Assembly: GCF_003347635.1 (NCBI RefSeq)
Contig: NZ_QDFY01000001.1
Location: 124,001 to 188,000, forward strand
Source: Sphingosinicella terrae
GTDB lineage: Bacteria; Pseudomonadota; Alphaproteobacteria; Sphingomonadales; Sphingomonadaceae
Direction: 5' to 3'
Length of the DNA stretch: 64,000 nt
Shown: positions 1-8,023 of the stretch, in pieces
How positions within the stretch are numbered: position 1 is the stretch's first letter
Layout of the letters: each line of letters starts with the position of its first letter
The notes under the pieces: model-generated
What the model saw: the letters and a program-made list of their open reading frames with translations, nothing else
Told to the model about the DNA's origin: nothing
The model's database searches: none
Translations under genes and position numbers: made by a program

Positions 1-1
1 C

Positions 2-742
2 GATCGCGCCGACTTCGCCTCGGTCGAGACGATCCTGTACGGCGCCTCGCCCATGCCGCGGCCGGTGCTCGAGCGCGGCCTCGACATCTGGGGTCCGGTC
101 TTCGTCCAATATTACGGGCAGACCGAAGCGCCGCTCGCCATCTGCCGGATGAGCAAGGAGGAGCATGTCGGCGCGACGCCGGAGCGGCTGCTTTCCTGCG
201 GGAGGCCGAGCGTGGAATGCGAGGTGCGGCTGGTCGACGAGACGGGCGTGGAGGTCGCCGCCGGCGAGCCTGGCGAGATCGTCGTGCGCGCGCCCTTCAC
301 GATGAAGGGCTATGCCGATCCGGCGATCCCCGCCTTCCTCCCCGGCGGCTGGCTTCGCACCCGCGACATCGGCCGCTTCGACGAGGAAGGATTCCTGACC
401 CTGATCGACCGGACCTCCGACATGATCGTGACAGGCGGCTACAACGTCTATCCGCGCGAAGTAGAGGATGCGCTGGTCGCCCATCCGGCCGTGGCCCAGG
501 TCGCGGTCGTCGGCTTGCCGGACGAGACCTGGGGCGAAGCCGTCACGGCTTTCGCCGTGCTCCACGATCCGGGGGAGGGCGACGAGGCTGCGTTGATCGC
601 CTTCGCCCGGGAGCGGCTGGCGGCCTATAAGACGCCCAAGTCGGTGCACTTCGTGCCGTCCATCCCGCTGAGCGCGGTCGGCAAGCCGCTGCGCCGCGCG
701 CTGCGCGAGCCTTATTGGGAAGGCCGGGAGCGACGGATTTGA
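2..742 (+). CDS. acyl-CoA synthetase (AMP-forming), C-terminal part
   Basis: The frame is open to the left window edge, so the N-terminal half is missing. The visible part is the end of an ANL-superfamily adenylate-forming enzyme, which activates a carboxylic acid with ATP and loads it on CoA. The YGQTEAP segment is the substrate/AMP-binding A5 motif. TRDIGRFDEEGFL is the A7 motif with its Asp, and DRTSDMIVTGGYNVYP is the A8 hinge with YP-E following. The C-terminal lid has the catalytic lysine context VGKPLRR. The stop overlaps the start of the downstream crotonase gene, so the two probably form an acyl-CoA degradation operon. The acyl substrate cannot be read from this fragment. Confidence 0.9.
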   Translation, partial: DRADFASVETILYGASPMPRPVLERGLDIWGPVFVQYYGQTEAPLAICRMSKEEHVGATPERLLSCGRPSVECEVRLVDETGVEVAAGEPGEIVVRAPFTMKGYADPAIPAFLPGGWLRTRDIGRFDEEGFLTLIDRTSDMIVTGGYNVYPREVEDALVAHPAVAQVAVVGLPDETWGEAVTAFAVLHDPGEGDEAALIAFARERLAAYKTPKSVHFVPSIPLSAVGKPLRRALREPYWEGRERRI

Positions 743-1503
743 GCGTCCGTATCGAGCGGCGAGGTCCGGTGACGACCGTCATCCTCGACCGCCCGGACCG
801 GCGCAACGCCGTCGACCCGGCGACGGCGGTGGAATTGCGCGAGGCGTTCGATGCCTTCGAGGCGGACGAAGGCGCCGAGGTCGCGGTGCTGACCGGCGCC
901 GGCGGCCATTTCTGCGCCGGCTACGATCTCAAGGCGTTCGCCGGAGGGGGAGGCGGCCACGATCCGGAAGGCGAGGGGCCGATGGGTCCGACCCGTCGCC
1001 TGCTCTTCAAGCCGGTGATCGCGGCGGTCGAGGGCTATGCCGTTGCGGGCGGGCTCGAGCTCGCTTTGTGGTGCGATCTGAGGGTGGCCTCGGCCAGCGC
1101 GGTGTTCGGCGTATTCTGCCGGCGCTGGGGCGTGCCGCTGATCGACGGCGGCACCGTCCGGCTGCCGCGGATCGTCGGCCAGGGGCGGGCGCTCGACATG
1201 ATCCTGACCGGGCGCGCGGTTGCGGCGGAGGAGGCGCTGTCGATCGGTCTTGCCGACCGGCTGGCGGCGGCGGGGCAGGCTCGCACCGAGGCCGAGCGGC
1301 TCGCGCATGAGATATCCGGTTTCCCGCAGGTCTGCCTGCGCGCCGATCGCAATTCGGCCCACGCGCAATGGGGACTGACGCTGGGCGAAGCGCTGCGCGC
1401 GGAAGCGCGCGGCGGCGAGGCGCCGCTCAGTCAGGGCGCCCGCGACGGCGCCGCCCGCTTCGCCGGTGGGCGAGGGCGCGCGGGCCGGTTCGACGACCTC
1501 TGA
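739..1503 (+). CDS. enoyl-CoA hydratase/isomerase (crotonase) family protein
   Basis: A 254-residue crotonase-fold protein. The oxyanion-hole segments GHFCAGYDL and AGGLELAL are clear, and the C-terminal part has the usual LTGRAVAAEEALSIGLAD block. I chose the TTG at 739 because it overlaps the preceding stop (TTGA) and has GGGAG just upstream; an in-frame TTG at 715 is possible. It is coupled to the acyl-CoA synthetase, which suggests beta-oxidation-like metabolism. One oddity: the FGxPE segment that supplies a catalytic Glu in classical hydratases reads FGVFC, and the second Glu position reads LDMILTG. The protein may therefore catalyse another crotonase reaction or prefer another substrate. 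Confidence 0.85.
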   Translation: MSVRIERRGPVTTVILDRPDRRNAVDPATAVELREAFDAFEADEGAEVAVLTGAGGHFCAGYDLKAFAGGGGGHDPEGEGPMGPTRRLLFKPVIAAVEGYAVAGGLELALWCDLRVASASAVFGVFCRRWGVPLIDGGTVRLPRIVGQGRALDMILTGRAVAAEEALSIGLADRLAAAGQARTEAERLAHEISGFPQVCLRADRNSAHAQWGLTLGEALRAEARGGEAPLSQGARDGAARFAGGRGRAGRFDDL

Positions 1504-1622
1504 CGGCCGCGGCGGCGTCGCGGGCAGACCGTCAGTAGGGGCGCTACTCGTGCTTGATTACGTGCTCGAAATGACCGATCCTCCACTTTCCGCAAGCCTG
1601 CGGCAACGAAGGGGGATGCGCC

Positions 1623-2042
1623 ATGGAATATATGTTCGCACCGCTGAAGCGTTACGCCGAATTTTCCGGTCGGTCGCGCCGGAAGGAATATTGGCTCTGG
1701 GTCCTGTTCGTCCTCGTTGCTTATTTCGTGCTCATGTATGTCGATGCCGCGCTCGGCCTCGGCGGCACCGCCGACAGCTATGCCGAAGGCGGCTCCGCCG
1801 GCTTCAACATGTCGGGCGGATGGCTGACGATGATCTTCGCCCTGGCGGTCTTCATCCCCGGCCTCGCGGTATCGATCCGCCGGCTCCACGACATCGGCAA
1901 GAGCGGATGGTTCGTGCTGCTCGCCTTCGTCCCGCTCGTGAACCTCTACCTCCTCTATCTCTATGTGCAGCCCGGCACCCAGGGGCCCAACGAATATGGC
2001 CCCGATCCGAAGGGCGAGGACGCCCAGAAGGTCTTCGCCTGA
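1623..2042 (+). CDS. DUF805 inner-membrane protein, copy 1
   Basis: A 139-residue protein of the DUF805 family. It starts with the family signature FSGRSRRKEYW (residues 13-23), has about three hydrophobic helices, a central RRLHDIGKSGW block and the terminal GPNEYGPDPKG motif. A GAAGGGGG-type ribosome site precedes the ATG. DUF805 proteins are small inner-membrane proteins without an established biochemical role. This is the first of three adjacent copies that share the same first residues and the same end but differ in the membrane segments. Confidence 0.85.
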   Translation: MEYMFAPLKRYAEFSGRSRRKEYWLWVLFVLVAYFVLMYVDAALGLGGTADSYAEGGSAGFNMSGGWLTMIFALAVFIPGLAVSIRRLHDIGKSGWFVLLAFVPLVNLYLLYLYVQPGTQGPNEYGPDPKGEDAQKVFA

Positions 2043-2232
2043 GCCTTCCGGTCCGGCGTCCGGATGACCCTCCGGGCGCCGGGCCGCGCCACTCTTGTTC
2101 GCCTCTTTCGACTCGCGGCGTCCTTGTCGCGCCCCGTGCCGCCTCGGTCGCAGTCGGGTTGGCTCGCTTGCGCATCGGCCGGACTGGGAGCCCGCGGAGT
2201 CCCGGGGGGCTCCGACCAAGAGGGGAAAGATC

Positions 2233-2637
2233 ATGGAATATATGTTCATGCCGTTGAGGCGGTACGCCGACTTTTCCGGACGCTCGCGCCGCAAGGAATA
2301 TTGGATGTTCGCCCTGTTCCTGACGATCGTCTATGTCGTGCTCTACACCTTCATGCTCGGAGGGATGCTGAGCACATCGACGTCCGGCCAGGTCGGCGCC
2401 GGATTCGGCGTCTCGATGATCCTGCTGCTGTTGTTCGCGTTCGCCATGTTCGTGCCGGCGCTGGCCGTTCAGGCCCGCCGCTTCCACGACCAGGACAAGT
2501 CCGGCTGGATGGTGCTGCTGAACCTGATCCCGCTCGGCAGCCTTGTCGTGCTCGTTTTCATGTGCATGGAAGGGACTCGCGGACCGAACCGCTACGGCCC
2601 GGATCCCAAGGGCGACACCAGCCGGGTGTTCGCCTGA
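2233..2637 (+). CDS. DUF805 inner-membrane protein, copy 2
   Basis: 134 residues from the ATG at 2233, preceded by GAGGGGAAAG. An upstream in-frame extension exists, but the family always begins with the MEYMFxPLxRYADFSGRSRR block, which decides the start. The middle motif reads RRFHDQDKSGW and the end GPNRYGPDPKGD. The spacer to copy 1 is about 190 bases and has no coding signal I can support. Function is unknown; the tandem arrangement suggests duplication and divergence. Confidence 0.85.
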   Translation: MEYMFMPLRRYADFSGRSRRKEYWMFALFLTIVYVVLYTFMLGGMLSTSTSGQVGAGFGVSMILLLLFAFAMFVPALAVQARRFHDQDKSGWMVLLNLIPLGSLVVLVFMCMEGTRGPNRYGPDPKGDTSRVFA

Positions 2638-2695
2638 ACGCTTCCGCCGGGGCCGCACGCCGGCCCCGGCGGCCGCATCGCCGAGGGGAGGATTG

Positions 2696-3241
2696 ATGGA
2701 ACATATGTTCATGCCGCTGAAGCGCTATGCGGACTTTTCGGGCCGCTCGCGCCGGATGGAATTCTGGATGTGGGTGCTGTTCCAGTTCCTGCTCGGCCTG
2801 GTCTTCGCGATCCTGGTGGTGGCGATCGGCGGCGCGGCCATGCTCAGCCAGGACGCGACCGGAATGGTCGCGGCGGGCGGCGCCGCGCTCATCTTCTACG
2901 GCCTCTGGGGCCTTTGCAGCCTGGCCTTCTTCATCCCCAATCTCGCGGTGACGGTGCGGCGGCTGCACGACACCAATCGCAGCGGCTGGTGGATCATGCT
3001 GTTCTGGGGGCCCTATCTGCTCGCGCTCGCGCTCACCGTCATGGCTGCGGCGAGCCTTGCCGGCGGCGCCGGCGCTGCCGAGGGATCGGCAGTGCTCGGC
3101 ATGCTCGGCGGCCTGCTCAGCATCCTGTCGATCGTCGGAAGCCTGGTGCTTCTCGTCTTCATGTTCATCGACGGCACGCCCGGGCCCAACGATTATGGCA
3201 GCGATCCCAAGCAGCGCGACGCCAGCCACGTCTTCGCCTGA
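2696..3241 (+). CDS. DUF805 inner-membrane protein, copy 3 (long form)
   Basis: 181 residues from the ATG at 2696, preceded by GAGGGGAGG. It carries the same FSGRSRR start, an RRLHDTNRSGWW central block and a GPNDYGSDPKQ end. It differs from the two upstream copies in having roughly 40 extra hydrophobic residues after the central block, probably an added membrane hairpin. It ends about 75 bases before tRNA-Leu. Function is unknown. Confidence 0.85.
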   Translation: MEHMFMPLKRYADFSGRSRRMEFWMWVLFQFLLGLVFAILVVAIGGAAMLSQDATGMVAAGGAALIFYGLWGLCSLAFFIPNLAVTVRRLHDTNRSGWWIMLFWGPYLLALALTVMAAASLAGGAGAAEGSAVLGMLGGLLSILSIVGSLVLLVFMFIDGTPGPNDYGSDPKQRDASHVFA

Positions 3242-3315
3242 GCCCGGCCCGGGCGCCACGCACACGCTTGTTGCCCGCGCGGCGGACGCCGATTAGAGAG
3301 TGCCGGCCCGCGCGG

Positions 3316-3400
3316 GCCCCCGTGGCGGAATTGGTAGACGCGCTCGACTCAAAATCGAGTTCCGCAAGGAGTGTCGGTTCGAGTCCGACCGGGGGCACCA
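3316..3400 (+). tRNA. tRNA-Leu (anticodon CAA)
   Basis: An 85-nt cloverleaf with a seven-pair acceptor stem (GCCCCCG with CGGGGGC), a D-arm TGGCGGAATTGGTAGACGC, an anticodon stem CTCGA/TCGAG with loop CTCAAAA giving anticodon CAA, a long variable arm as expected for class II tRNA-Leu, a GGTTCGAGTCC T-arm and an encoded CCA (3398-3400). No integrase gene or duplicated tRNA end was seen next to it. Confidence 0.97.
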
Positions 3401-3508
3401 GGTCTCGGATCCGCCGAACGGCCGGTCGCCCGGCGTTCCTGCCCTGGCCGCCGCCCGATGCATCGGCTGCGCCTGACGCGGCCGCTCCGATTGCCTCGGG
3501 GCGTCGCC

Positions 3509-4732
3509 TCAGGCCCTCATCGTGCCGTCGGGGTTCAGCCGAACCGTTCGGCCCTGCTCCGCCGAGGCATAGATCGCCTCGATCAGGCGCAGGTCGCGCA
3601 GCCCCATCTCGCCGGGAGTCCTGATCGCGGTGCCGTCGCGAATGGCATCGGTGAAATGGTCGAGCTGGCCCGCGAACTGGACGCCGGGGTCTCCCGGGTT
3701 GAATTCGCGGCGGCCGCCGGCCTGCAGCCACATACGCTGCCCGGAATAGTTGGTCGCCGGGTCCATGAACAGCGCGCCGGTGGTGCCCTGGACCTGGACG
3801 AAATTGGCGCCGGCGGAATCGTAGGATGTCGCCAGCTGCGCCACCGCGCCCGAAGGAAACCGCCATTGCGAGGAGACATGGGCGAAGATCTCCGCGAAGC
3901 GCGGGTCGTTCGCCGGCCGGAAGGTGGCCGCGCTGATGCTCTCCGGCATCTCACGCGTCAGATAGAGGGCGGCCTGGAGACCGTAAATGCCGAGGTCCTC
4001 GAGCGGGCCGCCGCCGGCCAGCGCCCGGTTTACGCGCCAGTTCTCGCTCGGGCTCGTCGGGCCCATGCGATAGGATTGCTCGGTCCGCACCAGCCGGATG
4101 TCGCCGACGGCGCCTTGCGCCATCAGCTCCATGGCTTGAACATTGTGCGGCTCGAAATGCGATCGATAGGCGATCATGAGCTTGCGGTCCGCGCGGCGGC
4201 TCGCCGCGATCATCCGCTCGCATTCGGCGCTGGAGAGCGCCATCGGCTTCTCGCACAGGACATGCTTGCCGGCTTCGAAGGCGCGCTCGGTCCAGTCCGC
4301 ATGCAACGCGCTCGGCAGGACGATATAGATCGCATCGACCCGGTCGTCCGAAGCGATGCGCGCGAAGGTCTCGTAGGAATAGCGCGCGTCCGCCGGAACG
4401 CCGTAGGCATCGCCGACGCGCCGAAGCTTGTCGGGATTTCCGGAAACGATCGCGGCGACATGGGCGCGCTGGGCCTCGGCGAAGCGCGGCATCATCTGGT
4501 TGAGCGCATAGCCGCCGAGCCCGACGATGGCGAAGCCGACGCTGTCCGGGCGCCGGGGCCGCGGCGGAGTCGCGGGAAGCTCGGCACCCCGCGGCATCGG
4601 CTGTCCGATCGCCCGCGGCGCGCCGCTGTCCTGAAGCCAGGCGGCGGCCGGACTGGCCGCCGTCGCCAGCGACAGGGCCGCCATTCCTCCGCCGGCCCCG
4701 AGAAAGCCTCGCCGCGTCACTCCGTCGATCAT
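3509..4732 (-). CDS. Tat-exported Gfo/Idh/MocA family oxidoreductase
   Basis: 407 residues with the start set at 4732 (upstream GGAGGCGGG), because this places a twin-arginine signal TRRGFLGAGGG at residues 6-16; a start at 4804 would only add a basic leader. The NAD(P)-binding motif GLGGYA lies at about residue 71 and the family lysine motif CEKP at about 160. The layout is that of periplasmic glucose-fructose oxidoreductase-like enzymes, which carry their cofactor through the Tat system and oxidise or epimerise sugars. It lies downstream of the exported kelch gene on the same strand, consistent with a shared carbohydrate pathway outside the cytoplasm. The substrate is unknown. Confidence 0.88.
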   Translation of the reverse strand: MIDGVTRRGFLGAGGGMAALSLATAASPAAAWLQDSGAPRAIGQPMPRGAELPATPPRPRRPDSVGFAIVGLGGYALNQMMPRFAEAQRAHVAAIVSGNPDKLRRVGDAYGVPADARYSYETFARIASDDRVDAIYIVLPSALHADWTERAFEAGKHVLCEKPMALSSAECERMIAASRRADRKLMIAYRSHFEPHNVQAMELMAQGAVGDIRLVRTEQSYRMGPTSPSENWRVNRALAGGGPLEDLGIYGLQAALYLTREMPESISAATFRPANDPRFAEIFAHVSSQWRFPSGAVAQLATSYDSAGANFVQVQGTTGALFMDPATNYSGQRMWLQAGGRREFNPGDPGVQFAGQLDHFTDAIRDGTAIRTPGEMGLRDLRLIEAIYASAEQGRTVRLNPDGTMRA

Positions 4733-4858
4733 CCCGCCTCCTGTCCGGTCGTGCCGGCGTCGCTTGCGCGCCATCGAATCGCGCGCTCCCTGGTCGGCAC
4801 CCACTGTAGCCGATGCACCGCCGCGCGTCTGGAGCCGCAGGTTGAACGGACCGCGCCG

Positions 4859-5989
4859 TCACGCGCAGCGCAACGTCGGCCGATAGACCTGCATGGCGTT
4901 GGTGCCGGAATTGCCGCCGAGCGTGATGCCGCCGCCGGGGAGGAAGATGCGGCCGTCGATCACGGCACTGCCCTTGAGGCCGTGGACGGCGATCGGCAGG
5001 TCCGGCAGCCGCGTCCAGCGGTCGGCGCGCGGATCGTAGGCGTAAGTGGTCGGCGTCAGTCCGAGCACGTGGGTGCGCTCGCCCTCGCCGCCGAAGACGA
5101 ACAGGCAGCCGGCATGAACGGCGGCGGTGATGCCGCCGCGCGGTGCCGGCAGCGGCGCGCCGCGGCTCCAGCGGCGGGTGGCGGGATCATAGATCTCGAC
5201 CGTGTCGACCCGCTCGGCCATGGCGCCCGGGCCGGTGCGCCCGCCGGCGACGATGATCCGCCCATCGACCGCGGCCATGGCGAGGTGGTTGCGTTGGGTC
5301 GGCAGGTCCGGGAGCCTTTCCCAGCGGTCGGTCGCCGGATCGTAGACCTCGAAGGCCGAGCCGCCGGGCGGGCGGCCGCCGGCGACGTAGATCTTGCCGT
5401 CGACCACCGCCGCGCCGCCGCCGCTCCTCGGCGTCGGCATCGGCGCCCGCTGGACCCAGCCGCCGATCGCCGGATCGTGCATCCAGACGTGATTGACGAA
5501 GATCTCCGGCCGCCCGGTGCTGGCGCCGTCAATCTCGCCGCCGATCGCGAAGAGCCGGCCGCCCACCGCCTTGGCCATCATGTGGTGGATCGGCTGGGGA
5601 AGGCGCGGCCCGAGCGTCCAGCGGCTCGCCACCGGATCGTAGATCTGGACGAGGTTGGACGGGAGCCGGCCGGGCGGATAGCCGCCGAGCACCCAGATCT
5701 TGCCGTCCAGCTCGGCGATCGCATGCTCCGAGCGGGCGAGGGGCATGGCGAGACCCAGGCTCCAGCCGTCGAACTCCGGATAGGCGCCGACCGGAGCGCC
5801 GGCGCTCACCCGCTCGTTCCAGGTCTCGACCAGCACATTCTCCTCGACCGGGGTAGCCGGCCGAGGCGCCGGCGCCGCCGCCGCGGGCGGGGACTGTGCC
5901 GGCTGCGCCTGCGCCAGCGTCGCGGCGGCCAGAGCGGGTGCTGCCGCGGCGGCCCATGCTGCGAATGTCGACTTCCTCGTCCTGGCCAT
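4859..5989 (-). CDS. exported kelch-repeat beta-propeller protein
   Basis: 376 residues from the ATG at 5989, preceded by GGAGAGG. Residues 8-29 form a hydrophobic Ala-rich signal peptide ending near AQAQPA. The mature part contains about six kelch repeats, seen as repeated GG pairs followed by VYDPATDRWxRLPDLP-type blades. Kelch propellers of this exported kind include N-acetylneuraminate epimerases and sugar-binding proteins, but no catalytic signature is visible. It is upstream of, and probably co-transcribed with, the Tat-exported Gfo/Idh oxidoreductase. Confidence 0.85.
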   Translation of the reverse strand: MARTRKSTFAAWAAAAAPALAAATLAQAQPAQSPPAAAAPAPRPATPVEENVLVETWNERVSAGAPVGAYPEFDGWSLGLAMPLARSEHAIAELDGKIWVLGGYPPGRLPSNLVQIYDPVASRWTLGPRLPQPIHHMMAKAVGGRLFAIGGEIDGASTGRPEIFVNHVWMHDPAIGGWVQRAPMPTPRSGGGAAVVDGKIYVAGGRPPGGSAFEVYDPATDRWERLPDLPTQRNHLAMAAVDGRIIVAGGRTGPGAMAERVDTVEIYDPATRRWSRGAPLPAPRGGITAAVHAGCLFVFGGEGERTHVLGLTPTTYAYDPRADRWTRLPDLPIAVHGLKGSAVIDGRIFLPGGGITLGGNSGTNAMQVYRPTLRCA

Positions 5990-6088
5990 GACACCTCTCC
6001 CGAATGAGGCCGCAATGCTGCCGCACCCGGGCACGGCTGACCATAGGCTGAAAGTCCCCGAGCCCGACGGCCGGACCCATGTGTTTCG

Positions 6089-6232
6089 CTCGAGGACCTC
6101 GCCCGCGCGATCCGCGCCCCGGCCGACGGCAAGACGGCCCTCCAGCCCGCCATGACCGAGAGCCTGATGGCGGCGATCCGGCGCGGCCCATCGCCTTCAC
6201 CCGACCGCCTTTTCGCTGAGCGGCTGGGTTAG
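6089..6232 (+). pseudogene. probable fragment of a NarL/LuxR-type response regulator
   Basis: A 47-codon stretch ending at TAG reads LEDLARAIRAPADGKTALQP and continues with MTESLMAAIRRG. This resembles the linker between receiver and HTH domains of NarL-family response regulators (pattern LxxAIRAVxxGxxxLxP). There is no receiver domain in frame upstream and no HTH downstream, so if the resemblance is real this is a remnant. The rest of 5990-6239 carries nothing I can support. Confidence 0.35.
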
Positions 6233-6239
6233 CGTCTCG

Positions 6240-6770
6240 TCAGGCGGGAACGTAGGTCAGCCGGATCACGTCGTCGTCCATCCGGTCGGCCGCCTTGAGG
6301 CGGAGCCGCGGCCGTGGCCCGGCGAAATAGGGCTTGCCCTGGCCGAGCACGACCGGGTGCAGGTAGATCTGATATTCGTCGATGAGCCCGAATTCGGTGA
6401 GGCTGTGCGCCAGATCGGGCCCGGCCACCTCGATTTCGCCGCCGCGCTCGGCCTTCAGCTTGCGGACGGCCGATTCGAGATCGCCCTCGACGAGCGAAGC
6501 GTTGGGCCCGACCGGTTCGGACGAGTGCGAGACGACCCATTTGGGCTGTCTGCGCCACGCTACGGCGAAGGCCTTCTGGTCGGCATCCCATTCGGGATGC
6601 TCGTCGTCCCAGTAGCGCATGATCTCGTACATCCGGCGCCCGTAGAGGCTGCCCTCCAGTCCCTGCGCCTGCTCGATGAAGTGGCGGAAGAGCGTGGGGG
6701 ACGGCCCGAACGCCATATGGTCGACATAGCCGTCCAGCGACTGGTTCATACCGAACACGAGCTTGGCCAT
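6240..6770 (-). CDS. dihydrofolate reductase/RibD C-terminal family protein
   Basis: 176 residues of the RibD_C/DHFR-like family (YyaP/YwjB type). It begins MAKLVFGMNQSLDGYV, contains the GRRMYE segment and has a second conserved block VVLGQGKPYF near the C-terminus. Members are predicted NADPH-dependent reductases; none of the visible residues defines a folate or riboflavin substrate. It appears to be a single gene, with a GAGCGTGCC leader. Confidence 0.85.
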   Translation of the reverse strand: MAKLVFGMNQSLDGYVDHMAFGPSPTLFRHFIEQAQGLEGSLYGRRMYEIMRYWDDEHPEWDADQKAFAVAWRRQPKWVVSHSSEPVGPNASLVEGDLESAVRKLKAERGGEIEVAGPDLAHSLTEFGLIDEYQIYLHPVVLGQGKPYFAGPRPRLRLKAADRMDDDVIRLTYVPA

Positions 6771-7344
6771 GGCACGCTCCTTCCTCGCTTCGCCCTGCCG
6801 CTTGCAGGCTGCAATCGGTTGGAATTAGCTCGACCGCTTGTGCTTCGCAAGCGGTCTCTCGAAGGCGGCACGGCGCTGCCAAGCCGGTCCGAGGAACGCC
6901 GGCGACGCGGCCGGATCAGGGAACGCCCGGTCCGCGCGGCGCCGAATCCGGCTCGTCGGCAAGAATCCAGTCCTGATCACGACGCACCACGCCGCGCTGG
7001 CAGAGCACGCAGCGGCCGTGCTGATCGCGACCGTGCCGCCGGCGCCTGCCGGGCTCCGGCCAGTGGCCGAACAGACCGCAAATCAGCTGCATCGAGCCGG
7101 CCGCACGGTTCGAGGGGCGGGGAGGGCCGCTCGCTCGGCCGCGCCGTTGCGGCTCGCCCAGATCAGCAGCCGGACCGTCGCGGCGAGACAGCCGCATTCG
7201 CGCGCCTCGCCGCGGGATCGATGAAGGGAAATCATCGGGCGAGCATAGAATGGCTTGCTTGGCCCCGGATTGCCGCAAGATTTGATTTTCGCAATGTTGG
7301 CGGCGCCGCTTCCCGCCGCGGCGTCGTGCTGCCAAGCTCGGCCG
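6771..7344. other. gap between RibD-like gene and response regulator
   Basis: About 570 bases. The only coding candidate is the short minus-strand CxxC frame (6916-7092). The rest shows no gene on either strand that I can support. The last ~90 bases before 7345 (AT-richer, with TTTGATTTTCGCAATG) probably hold the promoter of the two-component genes. Confidence 0.5.
6916..7092 (-). CDS. small protein with a CxxC pair
   Basis: A 58-codon frame beginning MQLICGLFGHWPEP and containing CVLC at residues 28-31 with basic surroundings. It resembles short one-finger hypothetical proteins (CxxFGH then CxxC) that I associate with proteobacteria, but the family assignment is from memory. No strong ribosome site is visible. 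It may bind zinc through C5, H10 and the CxxC pair (inference). Confidence 0.4.
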   Translation of the reverse strand: MQLICGLFGHWPEPGRRRRHGRDQHGRCVLCQRGVVRRDQDWILADEPDSAPRGPGVP

Positions 7345-8019
7345 ATGCGGATCCTGCTGATCGAGGACGATGCGCGCGTCTCCGCCTTCGTGGCGAAGGC
7401 GCTGCGCGAGGAAGGCCATCTCGTCGAGCCGATCGCCGATGGCAGGGCCGGCCTCGTCCGTGCCACTTCCGATCGCTTCGACCTGATCATCCTCGATCGC
7501 ATGCTGCCCGGCCTGGACGGGCTCAAGCTGTTGCAGGCCCTTCGGGCGACCGGCGATGCCACGCCGGTCCTGATCCTCAGCGCGCTCGGCGACACCGACG
7601 AGCGCGTCCGCGGCTTGCGCGCCGGCGGCGATGACTATCTGCCCAAGCCCTTCGCCCTGTCCGAGCTCGTCGCCAGGGTCGAGGTGCTCGGCCGGCGCCA
7701 GCCTGCGGCCGAGACTTCCGCGCGCATCGAGATCGGCGACTTCGCGCTGGACGCCATCGCCCGGACGGTCACCCGCGCTGGCCGGCGGATCGACGTCACC
7801 GACCGGGAGTTCCGCATCCTCACCTACCTCGCCAGTCATGCCGGCCGGGTCGTGACCCGCTCGATGCTGCTCGAGCATGTATGGGACTATCATTTCGATC
7901 CCCAGACCAACGTCATCGACCAGCATCTCAGCCGGCTTCGTCAGAAGCTCGAGCCCGCCGGCGCCGAGCCGCTGATCGAGACGGTGCGGGGCGCCGGCTA
8001 CCGGATGCGGGACCGCTAG
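7345..8019 (+). CDS. OmpR/PhoP-family response regulator
   Basis: 224 residues. The receiver domain (residues 1-115) has the acidic pair E7-D8-D9, the phospho-acceptor Asp at about residue 51 (LIILDRML) and the switch lysine in LPKPF. The C-terminal part is a winged helix of the Trans_reg_C type (DREFRILTYLASHAGRVVTRS and GAGYRMRD). The start is placed at the ATG directly before RILLIEDD. The partner histidine kinase begins 4 bases after the stop. PhoP/QseB-like members usually answer cation or envelope signals; the signal here is unknown. Confidence 0.93.
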   Translation: MRILLIEDDARVSAFVAKALREEGHLVEPIADGRAGLVRATSDRFDLIILDRMLPGLDGLKLLQALRATGDATPVLILSALGDTDERVRGLRAGGDDYLPKPFALSELVARVEVLGRRQPAAETSARIEIGDFALDAIARTVTRAGRRIDVTDREFRILTYLASHAGRVVTRSMLLEHVWDYHFDPQTNVIDQHLSRLRQKLEPAGAEPLIETVRGAGYRMRDR

Positions 8020-8023
8020 CCCG

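Noticed and set aside
3316-3510. Possible integration site at tRNA-Leu (and at tRNA-Asp, 19262-19400)
   Set aside because: No integrase, no repeat of the tRNA 3' end and no foreign island beyond either tRNA was seen.
3371-6007. 878-codon plus-strand frame opposite the Gfo/Idh and kelch genes
   Set aside because: It mirrors two well-supported minus-strand genes with motifs and signal peptides. Its own product is Arg/Ala-rich with no domain.
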